Origin: Dehalococcoidia bacterium
Lineage (GTDB): Bacteria > Chloroflexota > Dehalococcoidia > Tepidiformales > Tepidiformaceae
Assembly: GCA_020853755.1 (NCBI GenBank)
Contig: JADYYG010000026.1
Coordinates: forward strand, 1-64,000
Direction of reading: 5' to 3'
Length of the DNA stretch: 64,000 nt
The notes below the pieces were generated by a model that saw only the letters and a list, made by a program, of their open reading frames with translations, made no database searches and was not told the DNA's origin. Shown here one piece after another: positions 10,339-17,483 of the stretch (the stretch's first letter is position 1; each line of letters opens with the position of its first letter). The position numbers and the translations under genes were made by a program.

Positions 10339-11532
10339 TCAAACGGCGCGGCCGACGAGTGCAGCGAGTTCGCCCGAGTCTTCTTCCAGGTCGCCGTCGA
10401 GCGCGGCCTCGATACGCCGGCGCAGGGCGTCCAACCCCCACCTCTGGGCTGCTGAAATGAGCGCAACGTTCGGCGGCGGAGCGCCCGCGCCGAGGATGAT
10501 CGCCTTCGCATGATCGAAGTCCTCAGCAACGTTCCCATCTTCATCGCGCAGGCGGTCGACCTTGTTCAGGGCGAGCAGCACGGGCTTCCCATCCACGCCA
10601 AGGTCGCGCAGCGTCGACTCCACTGTCTGCGTCTGCTCGAAGGCGTTCGGGTGAGAGATATCTACCACATGCAGCAGCAGGTCGGCCTCGGAGAGTTCCT
10701 CCAGGGTGGCGCGGAACGCAGCGACAAGCTGCGTTGGGAGCTTCTGGATGAAGCCGACGGTGTCGGTCAGGAGCACGACCTCACCGGACGGCAGGCCCAG
10801 CCTCCGCGTGACCGGGTCGAGCGTCGCGAACAGCTTGTCCTCGGCCAGCACGTCTGCCCCGCTGAGGGCCCGCATGAGCGTCGATTTGCCGGCATTCGTG
10901 TACCCGACCAGGGCGACCACGGGGACGTTGTTCCGGGCGCGCCGCCGCCGGTACAACTCCCGCTGCTGGCTCACCTCGCGGAGGTCCCGGCGCAGCTTCG
11001 CGATCCGGCTGTTAATCAGGCGCCGGTCGGTTTCGATCTGCGTTTCGCCCGGGCCGCGGGTGCCGATGGCGCCTTCCATTCGTTCGAGGTGCGCCCATTG
11101 GCCCGCCAGGCGCGGCAGCAGGTACTGCATCTGGGCCAACTCCACTTGCAGGCGGCCTTCGCGCGTCTGGGCTCGTGTCGCGAAGATGTCGAGAATGAGC
11201 GCCGTCCGGTCGATGACCTTCACGCCGAGCGCTTTTTCCAGGTTCCGCTGCTGCGACGGCGACAACTCGTCATCGAAGATGACCACGTTCGCGTCGAGCC
11301 GCTTTCGCTCCTCGATGATTTCGTCGACCTTGCCGCTCCCGACGTAGGTGGCCACATTCGGGTGTTCGAGTTTCTGCACAGATGAACCAACAACAACGGC
11401 GCCGGCCGTTTTCGCCAGTTCACCGAGTTCGTTCAGGCTTTCAGTCGCTGGCAGGAGCGCGTTCGGCAGACTCGCGGCCACCAGGAAGGCACGGTCGGCG
11501 ATGGCAGCGGTCGAGTGGAGCCTTTGTGGCAT
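10339..11532 (-). CDS. hflX: GTPase HflX
   Basis: Ribosome-associated GTPase that splits or rescues stalled ribosomes under stress. From the ATG at 11532 the product is 397 residues, the usual size. The N-terminal HflX domain includes 'VGSGKVDEI' and 'FDDELSPSQQRNLEK'; a coiled linker with 'GTRGPGETQIETDRRLI' follows. The G domain shows G1 'GYTNAGKSTL', G3 'DTVGFIQKLP' and G4 'NKVD'. The track ORF adds 91 residues of unrelated upstream sequence that overlaps the GNAT gene. The next gene upstream ends 41 bases away on the same strand. Confidence 0.95.
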   Translation of the reverse strand: MPQRLHSTAAIADRAFLVAASLPNALLPATESLNELGELAKTAGAVVVGSSVQKLEHPNVATYVGSGKVDEIIEERKRLDANVVIFDDELSPSQQRNLEKALGVKVIDRTALILDIFATRAQTREGRLQVELAQMQYLLPRLAGQWAHLERMEGAIGTRGPGETQIETDRRLINSRIAKLRRDLREVSQQRELYRRRRARNNVPVVALVGYTNAGKSTLMRALSGADVLAEDKLFATLDPVTRRLGLPSGEVVLLTDTVGFIQKLPTQLVAAFRATLEELSEADLLLHVVDISHPNAFEQTQTVESTLRDLGVDGKPVLLALNKVDRLRDEDGNVAEDFDHAKAIILGAGAPPPNVALISAAQRWGLDALRRRIEAALDGDLEEDSGELAALVGRAV

Positions 11533-11573
11533 CACGCTACAGGGTAACCGGCAACGGCCTGACCCCCAAGCGG

Positions 11574-12263
11574 CTACTGCGCGTGCCACCCTTCGGGGGG
11601 CGCCGGGTGCCAGGCAATCCCCAGCAGCGAGTCTCCATGGGAGCGATCGACGGGCTCGAACATCGCCCATTCTTCCGGTGTCGCATCGATGTCGATTCTC
11701 GGCCAGCCAATCGGGACGCCTGAGCCTTTCACAACGAAGGTCTCCGGGTCGAATCCCGGCGAGCCGTACGCTTCGGCGATCGCAATTCCCACCTCGCGCT
11801 GCCATTCGGTCGGCCTGGCGCCGCGCTGTGGCACGGCATCAGGGTTGTGAAAGAAGCCGCGAAAGCTCGCCGGGTGCGCGCACCGCCCGCACGAAAGGTT
11901 GCGGTCGACCCGGGCCGGCCTTCCCGCGCCGAGCGCCTGCCGTTCAAGTTCGCGGAACAGGCCATGACGGCGGTAACCGGGGCTGACGCAGCACAGGCCG
12001 GCAAGGTTGACTACGGTCGCGGGAAGCCGCGGCAGATCCATCATCCGGCACTCGCCGAGTGCGAATCCTGCCAATTTCCCGGCTTCGTCGTGCGCGGTCG
12101 ACAGGAATTTCAGCTTCCCGGCGTTCTTCTCGAGGTAGGCGATGTTCGCGTCACGGTAGTTCTCGGCGAAGACGTTCGCTATCTGCCCGAACAGCACCTG
12201 ATCGATGGATGCGGTCTCATGGACGCGCATTGTGAAACCGGAGAAGTCACGTTCACCCATCAT
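11574..12263 (-). CDS. GNAT-family N-acetyltransferase
   Basis: About 229 residues from the ATG at 12263 (a second ATG follows at once). The core acetyl-CoA-binding motif A is visible as 'VNLAGLCCVSPGYRRHGLFRELERQAL', matching the V-x-x-x-x-R-x-x-G-x pattern of GNAT enzymes. The C-terminal half is Pro/Trp-rich and ends 'LLGIAWHPAPPEGWHAQ'; I do not recognise it. The acceptor substrate is unknown. It is divergent from the crotonase gene and 41 bases upstream of hflX on the same strand, but no functional link to either is evident. Confidence 0.65.
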   Translation of the reverse strand: MMGERDFSGFTMRVHETASIDQVLFGQIANVFAENYRDANIAYLEKNAGKLKFLSTAHDEAGKLAGFALGECRMMDLPRLPATVVNLAGLCCVSPGYRRHGLFRELERQALGAGRPARVDRNLSCGRCAHPASFRGFFHNPDAVPQRGARPTEWQREVGIAIAEAYGSPGFDPETFVVKGSGVPIGWPRIDIDATPEEWAMFEPVDRSHGDSLLGIAWHPAPPEGWHAQ

Positions 12264-12325
12264 TCCGTCCCAGAGGAGGACTGTACGGGGGTACCATGCG
12301 CGCAACAAGAGGAGGCGAGCCACCG

Positions 12326-13090
12326 ATGACCGTCAGCTTCGAAACCGAAGGCCCAATCGCCATCGTCACCATCAACCGCCCTGACGTTCGGAACGCCGTC
12401 GACCGGGCGACCGCAGCCGCACTGGCCGAGGCCTTTCGCCGATTCGACGCCGATGAAGCGTTGTCTGTCGCCATCCTCACCGGCGCCGGCGGCTACTTCT
12501 GCGCCGGGGCGGATCTCAAAGCGGTTGCGTTGGGCGGCGGAAACCGGACCGCGAACGATGGCGATGGCCCAATGGGTCCGTCACGAATGCGGCTCTCGAA
12601 GCCGGTCATTGCGGCGGTCGAGGGCTTCGCGGTTGCCGGCGGACTCGAACTGTCTCTCTGGTGCGACATGCGGGTGGCGGCCCGAGACGCCGTCTTCGGC
12701 GTGTTCTGCCGGCGCTGGGGCGTCCCGCTGGTCGATGGCGGCACCGTGCGCCTGCCGCGCCTCATCGGCGAAAGTCATGCGCTTGACCTCATCCTCACCG
12801 GGCGAGGGGTCAGCGGCGACGAAGCGCTCCGAATGGGACTCGCGAACCGTATTGTCGAACCCGCCCAGGCGCTGAATGCTGCGAAGGAACTTGCGCTGCA
12901 GATCGCGGGCTTCCCCCAGCGTTGCCTGCGCAGCGACCGGCTATCCGCACTCGAACAGTGGGACCTTGTCTTCGAGGAAGCGATGGCCAATGAAACCCGG
13001 CGCGGACTCGAGGTCATCGCCTCGGGCGAAACCCGCGAGGGCGCGAGCCGATTCGCAAGCGGCGCCGGGAGGCACGGGGCGTTCGCTTAA
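12326..13090 (+). CDS. Enoyl-CoA hydratase/isomerase (crotonase) family protein
   Basis: 254-residue crotonase-fold protein that acts on acyl-CoA thioesters. It has the oxyanion-hole segment 'GGYFCAGADLKAVALGG' and 'EGFAVAGGLELSLWCDMRV'. The first catalytic Glu of true hydratases is present (E108), but the position of the second Glu reads C128 in 'FGVFCRRWGVPLVDGG'. It may therefore be an isomerase, hydrolase or another crotonase activity rather than a standard hydratase. The ATG at 12326 follows AAGAGGAGG at 10 bases, better than the GTG/ATG in the longer track ORF. Its stop overlaps the convergent sortase stop by four bases (TTAA). Confidence 0.88.
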   Translation: MTVSFETEGPIAIVTINRPDVRNAVDRATAAALAEAFRRFDADEALSVAILTGAGGYFCAGADLKAVALGGGNRTANDGDGPMGPSRMRLSKPVIAAVEGFAVAGGLELSLWCDMRVAARDAVFGVFCRRWGVPLVDGGTVRLPRLIGESHALDLILTGRGVSGDEALRMGLANRIVEPAQALNAAKELALQIAGFPQRCLRSDRLSALEQWDLVFEEAMANETRRGLEVIASGETREGASRFASGAGRHGAFA

Positions 13091-13695
13091 CCGGCTCGCT
13101 CAGCCAGCACGACCGTGCGGAACGCGTACTCGCCCTCGTTCGGCGGCCCGCTGCACGTCATGAGGGTGACGCTTTCGAAGCCCTCGCGACCGTGCAGGAT
13201 TGCCCCCATGTCGATGGCTGCGAGCGCGTACTCAACTACCGACGTCACCTGATACCGGTACTCGTCTCCGCCCGTGAGGCCGACGGTGAACTCGTCCCCT
13301 TGCTTGAGCTGCGAGAGGCGGGCGAAAACGCCAGGCCGCCCTCCGAAGCTGACATGCGCTGCGAGGAACGTGGCACCCCCGGACCCTGGCAGCGAGCAGA
13401 AGGCAGGGTTCCAGCCCACTGTCGTTGTGTCCTGGGGAACATCAAGCCTGCCGAACGCGTCGAGGCCGTACCGGGCCACGTTAGCCCGGGTGATGCCGAG
13501 GACCGGGACGGTGAGCCAGGCGATGTCCACCGGCCCCGGCGGAGGCGGCGGCACCGGATCACGGGCATCCTGGCCGTACCGCTCGATGGCGCGCTCCGTC
13601 TCCGCGATGAAGCGGTCGTTCACACGCGCCGGCATCCCCGTGAGCGGGTCACGCCCCACGTAGCGCAGTTCCTCTCCGAATCCCGGGTGCGTCAT
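13087..13695 (-). CDS. Sortase (class E/F-like)
   Basis: 202-residue cysteine transpeptidase of the sortase family, which anchors proteins to the cell surface or joins them. The catalytic triad is visible: H114 ('FLAAHVSFGG'), C181 ('VTLMTCSG') and R193 ('FRTVVLAER'). The sortase barrel covers about residues 58-200 and follows a Pro-rich linker ('DPVPPPPPGPVD'). No membrane helix or signal peptide is seen in front, unusual for a sortase; a further-upstream start was not found because in-frame sequence before the ATG is not hydrophobic. No LPxTG-type substrate was noticed in the window. Convergent with the crotonase gene, with a four-base overlap. Confidence 0.85.
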   Translation of the reverse strand: MTHPGFGEELRYVGRDPLTGMPARVNDRFIAETERAIERYGQDARDPVPPPPPGPVDIAWLTVPVLGITRANVARYGLDAFGRLDVPQDTTTVGWNPAFCSLPGSGGATFLAAHVSFGGRPGVFARLSQLKQGDEFTVGLTGGDEYRYQVTSVVEYALAAIDMGAILHGREGFESVTLMTCSGPPNEGEYAFRTVVLAERAG

Positions 13696-13733
13696 TCCCC
13701 AAGTGTACCCTCAGGCAAGTGGTCGCTGGACTG

Positions 13734-13749
13734 TGTGAACCGCCGCACA
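13734..13749. promoter_or_regulatory. CRP/FNR-like palindrome upstream of the small-RNA/small-peptide promoter
   Basis: TGTGA-accgcc-GCACA, one base from the CRP/FNR consensus TGTGA-N6-TCACA. Its centre (13741.5) lies about 71 bases before the start site predicted from the promoter at 13778-13806, a typical class I activator position. Similar sites occur at 51771 and 54757. Confidence 0.4.
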
Positions 13750-13777
13750 TAGCGAAAGCGTTGTCGAAACTTTTCGA

Positions 13778-13806
13778 TTGACAGTTAACCCTCGGACCTC
13801 TACGTT
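13778..13806 (+). promoter_or_regulatory. Sigma-70-type promoter of a short transcript
   Basis: TTGACA (13778-13783), 17-base spacer, TACGTT (13801-13806). The predicted start is near 13813. The transcript would contain the 17-codon ORF at 13851 and end at the terminator at 13933-13971, giving an RNA of about 150 bases; readthrough would reach the small ORFs at 14158 and 14411. Confidence 0.6.
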
Positions 13807-13850
13807 CGTTTCCTAGAACAAGCGCGGCAACGCCAGACAGGAGTTTCAAC

Positions 13851-13904
13851 ATGGTCATTGATATCCGTACCGTGGCGATCGCTTGCGGAGTGTCGGGCAG
13901 GTAG
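13851..13904 (+). CDS. 17-residue leader-type peptide ORF
   Basis: Tiny ORF encoding 'MVIDIRTVAIACGVSGR', too short for the track. It has an ATG, a good ribosome binding site (ACAGGAG, 8 bases upstream) and lies between a near-consensus promoter and a strong terminator. It could be a leader peptide controlling readthrough into the following small genes, a free-standing microprotein, or chance within a small RNA. No stretch of a single amino-acid codon, as in classical attenuators, is seen. Confidence 0.35.
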   Translation: MVIDIRTVAIACGVSGR

Positions 13905-13932
13905 CAGTCCTCGATCAGTAGGACGGCCCCCG

Positions 13933-13971
13933 ACGCCGTACCGCCAGGCGGTACGGCGTTTCTGTTTTCGC
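13933..13971 (+). terminator. Strong intrinsic terminator after the 17-codon ORF
   Basis: ACGCCGTACCGCC and GGCGGTACGGCGT form a 13-base inverted repeat around a single A (effective loop of three to five bases), followed by TTCTGTTTTC. It ends the short transcript from the 13778 promoter and is an early-termination point for the small genes downstream. Confidence 0.8.
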
Positions 13972-14157
13972 AAGAAAGCCCTCAACCAGCGTTACGACGA
14001 AGGCCCTCACGGGTTATCTATTCGCCTGCTGTGCCGCCCCGTACAGCTCGAAGCATCTCCGTTTCTTTCTGTTGCAACAGCGAACTTCCTGCTGTTGTAG
14101 GGACTCCGTATTCCCTGTTCCAGGACAGGCCAGAAGCACTCACAAGGAGTGATAGCT
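13972..14157 (+). other. Untranslated stretch between terminator and small gene
   Basis: No gene is supported. A seven-base inverted repeat CAACAGC (14075-14081) / GCTGTTG (14091-14097) with a 9-base loop could fold in RNA ahead of the small ORF at 14158. No second promoter with good -35/-10 elements was found, so the ORFs at 14158 and 14411 may depend on readthrough of the terminator or on a weak promoter here. Confidence 0.35.
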
Positions 14158-14343
14158 GTGTTGAACCTCGTTATGACCGTTTCTGCGGAGCACGCTGCAA
14201 TGGCAATGAATAAGCCGTTCGGCGAAACCGTCGCCGCCAAGCCCGGAAGGTTGCACCAGCTGACCTGGCGCCGGCAGGTGCGGACCGCACGCGACCACGC
14301 CGCAGGCGCAACCAACGACCCCCTCGTCCCGCAACGTGTCTAA
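14158..14343 (+). CDS. Small hypothetical protein (61 aa)
   Basis: GTG at 14158 follows AAGGAG at 8 bases, a strong ribosome binding site; the track's GTG at 14149 overlaps that site. The product begins 'VLNLVMTVSAEHAAMAMNK' and continues basic and Gln/Arg/Ala-rich. I recognise no domain. It is followed after 67 bases by another small gene with a good ribosome binding site and then a terminator, so the three small ORFs of this zone may share transcripts. Codon bias cannot decide at this length. Confidence 0.45.
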   Translation: MLNLVMTVSAEHAAMAMNKPFGETVAAKPGRLHQLTWRRQVRTARDHAAGATNDPLVPQRV

Positions 14344-14410
14344 CCGCCGGGACGCCACTGAACCAGAGGCAGCGCCGCCGCAAGGCGGCCTCTTGAAAGG
14401 AGACACCACC

Positions 14411-14632
14411 ATGCTGCAGACACTTATCCACCTTTCGAGCGGGCGACTCTTCATCACCCATGACGGGCGCCTCGCCCCGGCAGGCCAGCCGGAACCGGAG
14501 TTCCTCAGGCGGCGTTACGAGCACGCCCAGGCCCTCCGCGAAGCGCGCAAGGCTGAACGGCTGGAGCGCACCCTGGCCACCGAATCGCAGAGCTTTGTCG
14601 AGCGGCTTCGCATTGCACTCGGGCTTTCCTAG
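14411..14632 (+). CDS. Small hypothetical protein (73 aa), helical and basic
   Basis: ATG at 14411 preceded by GAAAGGAG at good spacing; the track ORF starts 25 codons too early. The product starts 'MLQTLIHLSSGRLFITHDG' and then has a charged, probably helical segment ('EFLRRRYEHAQALREARKAERLERT'). I recognise no family. A strong terminator follows at once (14662-14692). The combination of ribosome binding site, size and terminator resembles the other small gene at 54798, although the two proteins are not clearly similar. Confidence 0.6.
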   Translation: MLQTLIHLSSGRLFITHDGRLAPAGQPEPEFLRRRYEHAQALREARKAERLERTLATESQSFVERLRIALGLS

Positions 14633-14661
14633 CGCCGGCCATGCACCGGTCCAAACAAAGA

Positions 14662-14692
14662 AGGGGCTCCCCGGCCGGGGAGCCCCTCTTCA
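14662..14692. terminator. Intrinsic terminator, convergent
   Basis: AGGGGCTCCCCGG / CCGGGGAGCCCCT is a perfect 26-base palindrome followed by CTTCAT. It separates the plus-strand small genes from the convergent end of the minus-strand ferritin-like gene. Confidence 0.8.
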
Positions 14693-14711
14693 TACCTATG
14701 GCGACCAAGCC

Positions 14712-15923
14712 TCAGGCGAGCATGTCCTTCATGCGGCCATTGAGGTGGGTACGGGTGAACGTGGCGTCCTTCAGGTCCTGGACGTAGTTCTGAACCTGGA
14801 GTTTGCGCAGTTCCTGCAGCTTAGCCTGGCCCTGGGCAATCTTGTCCCGGCCGCCGCCGAGGAGGATAGCCAGGGGCTCCCAGACCGCGCTGTCGCCCCA
14901 GTCCTTGACCATCTTGGCCTCGGCCCGGGCGAAGTAGAGGTCCTGCTCACCGCGGCGATCCGGAGTCTTGAAGAGGAAGTGCTTCAGGCGCTCCACGTGG
15001 TACTGCCGCATGCGCGCCCGATCCTTCGCCACCAACTGGTACATCTGGCGCTCGAGGTCGTTCTGGGCGAACTGGTCACCCTGGCTGAAGAGCGTGTACA
15101 GCATGCTGTCCTGGACGAACAGCACGGCAGCGAGTTCGATGAAGCTCCGGGCCTCCTGGGCGACGCGCGAGTAGTCGGTTGGCGCCTGGAGACCGAGGCC
15201 GCCGCAGTTGGAAAGGGCGCGCTTGCGGAACGCCTCACTGTGGCGGGCAAGGTCGTAGATGACGGTGGAAAGGAAGAGCTTGAGCTCGAGGAAGCCATAG
15301 CTGATGTCCGGGAGCCAGCCTGACCAGAGAGCGCCGACAAAGTACGCGCGCTCGCTCTGCTCGGTCATGAACTGGCAGACGGCCTTCTCGAGGTCGCCAG
15401 GCAGGGCCTCGAGACCGGCCCAGTTCAGGTCCGTCGCCGAGACCCAGCGGTCGCGGATCGCGTCTTCGTAGAGCGGGACGCAGCAGTCGGCCCAGACCAC
15501 GGCCTTCTCGAAGATGGTGTAGCCCATGTCTTCGTTCAGCGGGTTGGGATACGAACCACGGGCAATCTCGGAACGGTTCGTCCAGACATCCGGGATATCG
15601 CCGTAGGTGCCAACATTCAGGTCGCCGATGGCGAGGCCAAGGGCCGGGTCCGCTGCCTTCGCCCGGATGCCCCACTCTGTCGGAACCTTCATCCAGCTGA
15701 AGTCACGCGGGGCCGCGGACTGGCCATGGACGAGGAACTCTTTGGCCTGGGCGCCGGTGACGCCGCCCTTGAGCGCCTGCCAGATGATGGCAAGGCTGTG
15801 ACCTTTTTCGACAGCGAGGTCGATCAGGTCGTCATCCCAGCCCAATTCGCGAGCCTTGTCGCGGGCATCCTGGGGGACCTGGGATCCTTCTCGCGCACGG
15901 GCGAGCGCTTCTCCTGTAGACAT
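14712..15923 (-). CDS. Ferritin-like protein, degenerate paralogue (diiron ligands lost)
   Basis: 403-residue all-helical protein clearly related to the upstream neighbour. Residues 1-68 form an extra helical N-terminal region ('ARELGWDDDLIDLAVEKGHS') not found in the paralogue. In the ferritin-like core the metal-binding motifs have decayed: where the paralogue has 'DEARH' this protein has 'DLARH', and 'DESRH' is 'DRARM'; the third-helix Glu is Ser. It therefore probably cannot bind a diiron centre and may be a structural or regulatory partner. A good ribosome binding site (GGAGGTTTAGGC) precedes the ATG. It lies 66 bases after the catalytic paralogue in the same operon. The biological role is not known to me. 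Confidence 0.75.
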   Translation of the reverse strand: MSTGEALARAREGSQVPQDARDKARELGWDDDLIDLAVEKGHSLAIIWQALKGGVTGAQAKEFLVHGQSAAPRDFSWMKVPTEWGIRAKAADPALGLAIGDLNVGTYGDIPDVWTNRSEIARGSYPNPLNEDMGYTIFEKAVVWADCCVPLYEDAIRDRWVSATDLNWAGLEALPGDLEKAVCQFMTEQSERAYFVGALWSGWLPDISYGFLELKLFLSTVIYDLARHSEAFRKRALSNCGGLGLQAPTDYSRVAQEARSFIELAAVLFVQDSMLYTLFSQGDQFAQNDLERQMYQLVAKDRARMRQYHVERLKHFLFKTPDRRGEQDLYFARAEAKMVKDWGDSAVWEPLAILLGGGRDKIAQGQAKLQELRKLQVQNYVQDLKDATFTRTHLNGRMKDMLA

Positions 15924-15989
15924 GCCTAAACCTCCAGCCGCGGAAGTGCGGTGGTGAACTTATGCGCGGAGCGGCAGCGATTCCTCGGC

Positions 15990-17033
15990 TCAGGCCGGGT
16001 CGAGGAACTGGGCCATCAGCGGGCCAAGCCGGTCGCGCCGGTCACCGAGGCCAGCCACGCCGAGCCGGTGCACGTACTCGTTGATCTGGCGCTTTCGGAG
16101 GAGCAGGAACTTCTGCAGGCCCTCGTCGAACTTGTCGGCGCCGCCGCCGAGGAGGAGGCAGAGGGACTCGAAGACTGGCGGGAACGTCACATCGCCCGAA
16201 CCGCCGCCGGCAGCGTCGCCTTCGGCCTTGTCCAGGTAGTGGTGAATCTCTTCGCGGCGATCCGGCTCGGTGTCGAGCACGTACTTCAGGTGCATGACGC
16301 CGAAGGCCAGGTGCCGAGACTCGTCCTGGGCGCTCATCCGGAAGATGCGCTTGTCGGCGTCGGTCTGGCCGATCAGTTCGCCCATGCGGAACATGGACTG
16401 CACGAAGCCTTCGGCCTGGACGTGCATGAGCACGGACATCTCGGTGAAGTCGCGAGCCTCGATGAGGGTCCGGAGGCCGAGCCCGGCGCCCTGGGCGAGG
16501 AGGCCGCCGCCATTGGCAAGGGCGCGCTTGCGGAAGACGTCGGTGTGGCGCGCTTCGTCCATGATCTGGCTCATCAGGAAGAGCCCGGCTTCGAAGTCCT
16601 GCGCGCTCACGAACGGCATCCACTGCCCGGGAACGTCACCGGCGATGAACTCGACTTCGGTGAGCATCGTGCAGAGCTGGCACATCGCGCGCTCGATCTC
16701 GTCGGGGAGCGCTTCGAGGGTTTCCCACGGGATGTCGCGGGCGGATGACCACTGGCGCTGCGTGGCCTCTTCGTAGAGCATCACGCAGTTTTCCGACCAG
16801 ACGTCGGCCTTCTTCTGGTAGTTCGGCCCGAATCGCTGGGCGCCGGGGCGGGGGATGGCGCCGCGGGTGCGATAGGTCATATCGCCCAGGCCCCGGCGGT
16901 CATCGGCGTATTTACCGAGGTTGATCTCCTTCAGCGTGAGGCCCTTCTTACCGGGCACTGCGGAAGTCGGTTCGTCATACAGGTTGAGCCAGGATAAATC
17001 CAATCCTGACTCGGTTACGGGGTTCGCGGCCAT
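15990..17033 (-). CDS. Ferritin-like diiron protein (putative oxygenase/oxidase)
   Basis: 347-residue helical-bundle protein with two E-x2-H motifs of the ferritin/ribonucleotide-reductase-like class: E160/H163 ('IMDEARHTD') and E238/H241 ('AQDESRHLA'). Further carboxylates are E126/E128 in the first helix and E208 in the third. The substrate is unknown; related folds include N-oxygenases and R2-like ligand-binding oxidases. The ATG at 17033 is chosen because AGGAG lies 7 bases upstream; the track's GTG at 17039 is too close to that site. It is the first gene of a two-gene operon with its degenerate paralogue. A possible TetR-type operator lies upstream at 17105. Confidence 0.8.
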   Translation of the reverse strand: MAANPVTESGLDLSWLNLYDEPTSAVPGKKGLTLKEINLGKYADDRRGLGDMTYRTRGAIPRPGAQRFGPNYQKKADVWSENCVMLYEEATQRQWSSARDIPWETLEALPDEIERAMCQLCTMLTEVEFIAGDVPGQWMPFVSAQDFEAGLFLMSQIMDEARHTDVFRKRALANGGGLLAQGAGLGLRTLIEARDFTEMSVLMHVQAEGFVQSMFRMGELIGQTDADKRIFRMSAQDESRHLAFGVMHLKYVLDTEPDRREEIHHYLDKAEGDAAGGGSGDVTFPPVFESLCLLLGGGADKFDEGLQKFLLLRKRQINEYVHRLGVAGLGDRRDRLGPLMAQFLDPA

Positions 17034-17104
17034 GGGCACACTCCTGCTGAGGTTTGCGGCGAGGCCAAGTGTACGCCGATCAGTGAAAGGTGAGAAGAGA
17101 AATA

Positions 17105-17117
17105 ACTACCGGTCAGT
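17105..17117. promoter_or_regulatory. ACCGGT-centred inverted repeat, possible operator of the diiron operon
   Basis: ACTACCGGTCAGT is an imperfect palindrome around ACCGGT, a form often bound by TetR-family repressors. It lies 72 bases upstream of the diiron gene start in an AT-richer patch that probably includes its promoter. No TetR gene is in the window, so this is a weak inference. Confidence 0.3.
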
Positions 17118-17231
17118 AAAATCATCTATGACCGCAAAATCGGCCCCGCTCGCATTGAAACGCCTTTACCACCCCTCTTCCACCGGCCGCGCCCTGTCGA
17201 TAGCTAGGATAGACACCGGGAGGTAACCCGC

Positions 17232-17423
17232 ATGCCACGTTTCGAAGATGCCTGTCCATTCGATACTCAGTCCCGCGCGAACCGCTGCAGCGGGTGCGTC
17301 GCAACCAATGGAGTACCGCCATGCGCAGCGGCCTTCCTCTCCGGGCGCGCCCGGCCCGAGACCGAAAACGTCATCCAACTTCGCCGGGTGGAAGTCGCCA
17401 CGCCTCAGCGGAAGGCTGCGTAA
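17232..17423 (+). CDS. Cys-rich miniprotein (63 aa), possible metal-binding
   Basis: The ATG follows CCGGGAGGT, a strong ribosome binding site. The product 'MPRFEDACPFDTQSRANRCS...' has four cysteines, C8, C19, C22 and C31 (C-x10-C-x2-C-x8-C), which could bind zinc or iron; the C-terminal half is basic and polar. I do not recognise the family. It lies 60 bases before a DtxR-type metal-dependent regulator on the same strand, so a metal-related role is plausible but inferred. The ribosome binding site and Cys spacing favour a real gene over a chance ORF. Confidence 0.5.
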   Translation: MPRFEDACPFDTQSRANRCSGCVATNGVPPCAAAFLSGRARPETENVIQLRRVEVATPQRKAA

Positions 17424-17483
17424 CCTCATCTTCAAACCAGTGGCTATCCCTGCAGCGGTCTTCGTGGCACGATCAGCCGCGCC

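Noticed and set aside
13649-13858. 69-residue minus-strand ORF upstream of the sortase
   Set aside because: It overlaps the promoter and the start of the short transcript on the other strand, has no ribosome binding site and no hydrophobic anchor that would explain the soluble sortase.
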